Assembly (NCBI GenBank): GCA_028717055.1
Contig: JAQUOO010000046.1
Span: forward strand, 1-9,328
Origin: Candidatus Omnitrophota bacterium
GTDB lineage: Bacteria > Omnitrophota > Gorgyraeia > Gygaellales > Profunditerraquicolaceae
DNA: 9,328 bases
Direction: 5' to 3'
The notes beneath the pieces were generated by a model that searched no databases, had not been told where the DNA came from, and was given only the letters and a program-made list of their open reading frames with translations. This document shows, one piece after another, positions 5,303-9,328 of the stretch. The position numbers and the translations under genes are program-made. Within the stretch, counting starts at the first letter, position 1; every line of letters begins with the position of its first letter.

Positions 5303-7258
5303 ATGGACGCTAAGAATAAACGCAATTTTATTCTTTTGGGTCATGCCCAATCAGGCAAAACCAGCCTCGCCGAAAGCATACTTTATTTCTCCAAAGCTAC
5401 TACCCGTAAAGGTAAAATCGAAGATGGTTCGACTGCTAGCGATTATAGCTTTGATGAAATCGATAAAAAACATTCCATAAATTTAAGTTTGCTCTTTTGT
5501 GATTATCAAGGCGCGCGTTTTCAGATACTGGATACCCCTGGATACGCGGATTTCTCCGGAGAGGTTATCTGTGGAATCCGGGCGGTAGATAGCGCGGTCA
5601 TCGTAGTGGATAGCGCAAGCGGTGTGCAGGTAGGTACGCAGCGTGGCTGGGAAATGTGCGAAGAAGCCAATATCCCTTGTATGATTTTCATTAACAAGAT
5701 GGATAAAGAAGGGGCGGATGTCAATAAAATTTTAGCGGATTTAAAGTCCAATCTTTCTAAAAACTGCGTTATAATCCAGTCTTTGGAAGATCCCCTTCTG
5801 GTGGAAGCGATTGCCGAAAGCGATGACAGCTTACTGGAAAAATATCTGGCTACTTTGCGCCTATCGCAGGAAGAGATTAAGAGTGGTTTAGCTCAGGCTG
5901 TAAATAAGCGCAAAATTTTTCCGGTTTTGGCAGGTTCGGCGCTTGCCGATAAAGGAATCAAGGATTTACTGGATGATATTCTGCAGTATCTGCCCAGTCC
6001 TTTGGAAAGAAACCCGGTTAAGGCGTTTAATCCTTTAAAACCCGAAGAAACTAAAGAGGTGGTTTTAAAAGAGGATGCTCCGTTTTCCGCCCTTGTTTTT
6101 AAAAACATCTCAGATCCTTTCGTTGGCCAGCTTACTTTGCTACGGGTTTTCTCGGGAAAGCTTTTAAGCGATACCGGGTTTTATAACATAAGCCGGAACT
6201 CAAAGGAAAGAATCGGTCCGATTTATATCTTACAGGGCAAAGAGCAGCGCCAGATTGAAGCTGCGGCTAGCGGCGATATTGTAGCTATCGCCAAATTGAA
6301 AGATACGGGTGCGGGGGATTCGCTTTCCAGAGACAAAGAGCAATTTTTATTCGAGCCGCTAGTTTTCCCGGAAGCGGCAATCTCCGCTTCGGTCAAGCCC
6401 AAGAGCCGCGAGGATGAGGAAAAAATATCCGATGCTTTGCATAAGCTGGCGGCCGAGGATCACACCTTTGGAGTAAGGCATGATCCGCAAACCAAAGAAT
6501 TGGTTATTTCGGGGATGGGCGATTTGCATTTGTCGGTAATGGTTGCCCGGATGAGAAAAAGGTTTAATGTTGCAGTTGATTTAGGGACCCCGAAAGTTTC
6601 CTATAAAGAAACGATTACAAAAAGTATAAAAGTCCAGGGGAAATTTAAACGTCAGTCCGGAGGCCGCGGCCAGTATGGCGATTGTTGGATTGAGGTTCAA
6701 CCCTTAGGAAGAGGAAAAGGTTTTGAGTTCGTGGATAAGATATTTGGAGGCGCAATTCCGCGAAACTTTATTCCTTCCGTCGAAAAAGGCGTACGGCAAG
6801 CAGCATTGGAAGGAGCGGTCGCCGGGCATCCGATTGAAGATATCCGGGTAACCCTGGTTGACGGTTCTTACCATGAGGTCGACTCATCGGATATGGCTTT
6901 TCAAATTGCCGGAGCCATGGCTTTGCGTAAGGCGGTAATGGATGCCGGCCCGGTATTGTTGGAACCGATAATGGACATGGAAATAAATATCCCGGAAGAT
7001 TGCCTGGGGGCCATTTCCGGAGATATCAATTCCAGGCGCGGCAGAGTTATGGGGATGGAAATTAAAGGTAAACAGCAGATTATCAAGGTTCAGGCTCCGC
7101 TGGCGGAAATGTTTAAATACGCCAATGACCTGCGTTCAATAACCGGAGGCCGCGGGACCTACACCATGCGATTTTCGCATTACGAGGAAGTGCCGCATAA
7201 AGTTGCCGGCCCGATTATCACTCAATATCAAGCCTCAAAAAAACAGGAAGAACAGTAA
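5303..7258 (+). CDS. EF-G-like translational GTPase (EF-G type 2 group)
   Basis: This 651-aa protein has the full EF-G domain order. The G domain shows P-loop GHAQSGKTS (13-21), switch II DTPGYADF (77-84), NKMD (131-134) and GSAL (211-214). Domains II and III follow; domain IV contains RQSGGRGQYGD and GSYHEVDSSDMAF, and domain V has SRRGRVMGME and LRSITGGRGTYTM. It is shorter than canonical EF-G (about 690-700 aa), mainly because the region between NKMD and GSAL, which carries the G' insertion, is about 40 residues shorter. Switch II has Tyr81 where canonical EF-G has the catalytic His; this DTPGY form is known from the secondary EF-G group. It is thus more likely an accessory factor than the main FusA, and its cellular role is unsettled. 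The ATG has no strong Shine-Dalgarno (AGGGTAAA upstream). The next gene starts 5 bases after the stop. Confidence 0.9.
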   Translation: MDAKNKRNFILLGHAQSGKTSLAESILYFSKATTRKGKIEDGSTASDYSFDEIDKKHSINLSLLFCDYQGARFQILDTPGYADFSGEVICGIRAVDSAVIVVDSASGVQVGTQRGWEMCEEANIPCMIFINKMDKEGADVNKILADLKSNLSKNCVIIQSLEDPLLVEAIAESDDSLLEKYLATLRLSQEEIKSGLAQAVNKRKIFPVLAGSALADKGIKDLLDDILQYLPSPLERNPVKAFNPLKPEETKEVVLKEDAPFSALVFKNISDPFVGQLTLLRVFSGKLLSDTGFYNISRNSKERIGPIYILQGKEQRQIEAAASGDIVAIAKLKDTGAGDSLSRDKEQFLFEPLVFPEAAISASVKPKSREDEEKISDALHKLAAEDHTFGVRHDPQTKELVISGMGDLHLSVMVARMRKRFNVAVDLGTPKVSYKETITKSIKVQGKFKRQSGGRGQYGDCWIEVQPLGRGKGFEFVDKIFGGAIPRNFIPSVEKGVRQAALEGAVAGHPIEDIRVTLVDGSYHEVDSSDMAFQIAGAMALRKAVMDAGPVLLEPIMDMEINIPEDCLGAISGDINSRRGRVMGMEIKGKQQIIKVQAPLAEMFKYANDLRSITGGRGTYTMRFSHYEEVPHKVAGPIITQYQASKKQEEQ

Positions 7259-7263
7259 AATTT

Positions 7264-7965
7264 ATGAAGATAAGCGTAATTGGTTTACCGGAGCTAAATC
7301 CCGGTAAGCATAATGTTAAAGATTCTCGTTTGGACGAAGTTGACAGCATAACCAAAGCTAAAAAGAAGACCTATGTCCAGGTTGAAGTTGTGGAAGAGGA
7401 AGGGGCAATTGACGCAGATGCAATTTTAGTAGTTAAAGATTCAGCGAGCGATCTTATCCTTAGGGATCTGGAATTTGTGGAAACGCGGCTTGCGCGTTCT
7501 ACGGAAGAAGCGGAAAAAGCCTTGTTCAATAAACTAAAAACGGCTTTAGAAAAAGAGCAGTTTATATTTAACGCGGGGCTTGCGGAGACTGAAAAAAAGG
7601 AATTGATCAAATACGGTTTGCTTACCGCCAAACCGGTGATTATTGCCGAGGCTAAAGACCTGGAAGATAAGAATGCCCTTTTGCTAAAAGCATTAAAGGA
7701 GGGCGGGTATATCAGTTTTTTTACTACCGGAGAAAAAGATACCCGGGCTTGGCTTATTCGAAACGGCGCGAACGCCTGGGAGGCCTCCGGCGCGATACAC
7801 TCGGATATCCAGCGAGGGTTTATTCGGGCTGAGATCATTGCTTTCAAGGATTTTATGGAGTGTGGCGGGGAAAATAGGGCCAAGCAAGCCGGAAAAATGC
7901 GCCTGGAGCCAAAAGAATATATAATGCAGGATTGTGATTTGGCAAATTTCAGGTTCAATAAATAG
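7264..7965 (+). CDS. YchF/OLA1-like protein lacking GTPase motifs (DUF933/TGS C-terminus)
   Basis: The C-terminal part (about 150-233) closely matches the end of the ribosome-associated ATPase YchF: FFTTGEKDTRAWLIRNG, AIHSDIQRGFIRAEII, ECGGENRAKQAGKMRLE, then YIMQDCDLANFRFN. The protein is only 233 aa against about 360 for YchF. The missing part is the nucleotide-binding domain: IGLPELNPGK (6-15) looks like the relic of VG-PN-GKS, the switch II glycine motif is absent, and no NxxE-type G4 motif is visible. Pieces around the lost motifs remain alignable, such as DSRLDEV (20-26), ADAILVV (51-57) and LRDLEFVETRLAR (66-78), so it looks like a reduced YchF rather than a fusion. The frame is open with no sign of decay, so I call it functional, not a pseudogene. 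It probably still binds ribosomes or RNA through TGS. AGGAAG at 7245-7250 precedes the ATG. Confidence 0.85.
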   Translation: MKISVIGLPELNPGKHNVKDSRLDEVDSITKAKKKTYVQVEVVEEEGAIDADAILVVKDSASDLILRDLEFVETRLARSTEEAEKALFNKLKTALEKEQFIFNAGLAETEKKELIKYGLLTAKPVIIAEAKDLEDKNALLLKALKEGGYISFFTTGEKDTRAWLIRNGANAWEASGAIHSDIQRGFIRAEIIAFKDFMECGGENRAKQAGKMRLEPKEYIMQDCDLANFRFNK

Positions 7966-7977
7966 AAAGAGGTTAGT

Positions 7978-9328
7978 ATGGTTAAGATCAGGCGGGCATT
8001 AATCAGCGTATCGGACAAGACAGGGATACTGGATTTGGCCCGGGAGCTGAATAAAGTTGGAGTAGAGATTATTTCTACCGGCGGTACGGCAAAATTACTC
8101 CGTGAAAATAATATTCCGGTAGTGGAGGTTTCGGAGTATACCGGTTTTCCGGAAATGCTCGACGGACGCGTCAAGACCTTGCATCCTAAGATTCACGCCG
8201 GGCTCCTTGCCGTAAGAGACAACCAGGAACATATGAAAATGCTGGAAAACCACGGCATTGGCTTGATAGATATGGTAGTGGTAAATCTCTATCCTTTCGA
8301 AAAGACAATACTTTCACCCGGTGTTTCCATCGAAGAGGTTATTGAAAATATCGATATCGGTGGGCCGTCGATGTTGCGCTCTGCCGCTAAAAATCACCGG
8401 TCGGTCGCGGTTATCTGTAATCCTGAGCGTTATCCGCAAATAGTTGAGGAATTAAAGAAGAACAAAGGCGCTTTGCCGGAGAGCTTGATGCGGGATTTAG
8501 GGATTGAGGTGTTTAACCGGACCTCTCAATACGACGCAGCGATATTTGAATACTTGAACAGATGGAATAACGGAGTTGACCACCAGGCTGTTACAGGATT
8601 TCCCAATACGCTTAATTTATCTTTTGAAAAAACTCAGGAACTGCGTTATGGAGAGAACCCGCATCAGAAAGCGGCATTTTATAAAGAAAAGGGGAAGACT
8701 AACGGAATTATTAATCTTAAACAATTACAGGGGAAAGAACTTTCATTTAACAATATTCTGGATTTAAATTCTGCTTTTGAACTGGTCCGGGAATTTCCGG
8801 GGCCGGCAGCGGTAATTGTTAAGCATAACAATCCTTGCGGCGTGGCCGAGGATAAGACGCTGGAAAGAGCCTTTTTATCCGCCTGGAAATGCGATAAGCT
8901 TTCGGCCTTTGGCGGGATCGTCGCCTTAAACCGGAAAATGGATTTAAAGACCGCGCTAGCTGTCGCCAAGAGCGGATTTCTGGAGTGTATTATTGCTCCG
9001 GGTTTTGAAGAAAAGGCTTTAGGCTTGTTCAAAGAGAAGAAGAATTTGCGCATTTTGGAATTTTGCGGTCTGGGGCCGATAAATGAACCGGATTTTAAAC
9101 GGGTTAGCGGCGGATTATTGCTGCAGGACAAGGATTTAGTTACGCTGGATTTGAGCAATCTTAAAGTGGTTACTAAAAGAAAGCCGACTAAACAGCAGAT
9201 GGAAAGCCTGATTTTTGGCTGGAAAGTAGCTAAACATGTAAAGTCGAATGCCATTGTTTTGGTTAAAGGGACCCGGACAGTTGGTATTGGCGCAGGACAA
9301 ATGTCGCGGGTAGATTCCGTAATGATTG
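7978..9328 (+). CDS. purH: PurH, AICAR transformylase/IMP cyclohydrolase (3'-truncated by window)
   Basis: PurH performs the last two steps of IMP synthesis: formylation of AICAR using 10-formyltetrahydrofolate, then ring closure. The 450 visible codons cover the N-terminal MGS-like cyclohydrolase domain, with DGRVKTLHPKIHAG (62-75) and IGGPSMLRSAAKN (127-139), and much of the transformylase domain, with YGENPHQ (224-230), catalytic KHNNPCG (Lys282, His283) and SAFGGI. The sequence leaves the window just after GAGQMSRVDSV, so roughly 60-75 residues are missing compared with the usual 510-525. AGAGG (7968-7972) lies 5 bases before the ATG, and the gap to the preceding stop is 12 bases, suggesting co-transcription. 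Catalytic motifs appear intact and nothing is odd. Confidence 0.96.
   Translation, partial: MVKIRRALISVSDKTGILDLARELNKVGVEIISTGGTAKLLRENNIPVVEVSEYTGFPEMLDGRVKTLHPKIHAGLLAVRDNQEHMKMLENHGIGLIDMVVVNLYPFEKTILSPGVSIEEVIENIDIGGPSMLRSAAKNHRSVAVICNPERYPQIVEELKKNKGALPESLMRDLGIEVFNRTSQYDAAIFEYLNRWNNGVDHQAVTGFPNTLNLSFEKTQELRYGENPHQKAAFYKEKGKTNGIINLKQLQGKELSFNNILDLNSAFELVREFPGPAAVIVKHNNPCGVAEDKTLERAFLSAWKCDKLSAFGGIVALNRKMDLKTALAVAKSGFLECIIAPGFEEKALGLFKEKKNLRILEFCGLGPINEPDFKRVSGGLLLQDKDLVTLDLSNLKVVTKRKPTKQQMESLIFGWKVAKHVKSNAIVLVKGTRTVGIGAGQMSRVDSVMI

Noticed and set aside
4046..7258. Beta-lysylation of the EF-G-like protein by the neighbouring KamA (by analogy with EpmB and EF-P)
   Set aside because: No EF-P or EpmA gene is seen, EF-G is not a known target, and adjacency alone is not enough to support it.
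7264..7965. Calling the YchF-like gene a pseudogene or a sequencing frameshift
   Set aside because: The frame is uninterrupted, conserved segments from both sides of the missing motifs are in one frame, and it has a plausible start and spacing.
7371..8174. A 267-codon open frame on the minus strand across the YchF-like gene and the start of purH
   Set aside because: It is antisense to two convincing genes, is dominated by Ser, Ala and Ile, and has no recognisable domain. It is a shadow of their codon bias.
8679..9254. A 191-codon open frame on the minus strand inside purH
   Set aside because: The + strand shows continuous PurH with catalytic motifs here, and the antisense translation looks like random composition.

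Overview
This window reads as a compact, AT-leaning bacterial chromosome segment in which every gene I can support lies on the + strand. The gene content suggests an anaerobe: a [NiFe]-hydrogenase maturation factor, a UPF0280 protein of the kind linked to sulfide-based homocysteine synthesis, and an oxygen-sensitive radical SAM aminomutase. The combination resembles uncultured anaerobic lineages such as Omnitrophota, but that placement is a guess from style and gene content and was not tested.

Region 1 (1-1850) is the end of one transcription unit. It holds the tail of an unidentified upstream gene, then hypE, then a UPF0280 (ApbE-like) gene whose ATG directly follows the hypE stop codon.

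Region 2 (1851-2057) is the only substantial intergenic gap. It carries a promoter-like sequence overlapped by three alternating ATCAC/GTGAT half-sites, a perfect but orphan Shine-Dalgarno sequence, and a strong intrinsic terminator. Either the upstream operon ends here, or a short leader or small RNA is made and attenuated ahead of the next operon.

Region 3 (2058-5233) is the most unusual part. It contains two back-to-back paralogous ATP-grasp ligases of the D-Ala-D-Ala-ligase-like type, followed by a lysine 2,3-aminomutase. The three genes abut or overlap, so they are probably co-translated. The aminomutase keeps the residues expected for lysine as substrate. A reasonable inference is that the cassette makes beta-lysine and ligates it to something, in one or two steps, but the product is unknown.

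Region 4 (5303-9328) holds an EF-G-like translational GTPase with a shortened G domain, a small YchF/OLA1-like protein that has lost its GTPase motifs but kept the C-terminal TGS region, and the first 450 codons of purH, which runs off the window. These three are tightly spaced and probably form one unit. No RNA genes, CRISPR arrays, insertion sequences or other mobile elements were seen.
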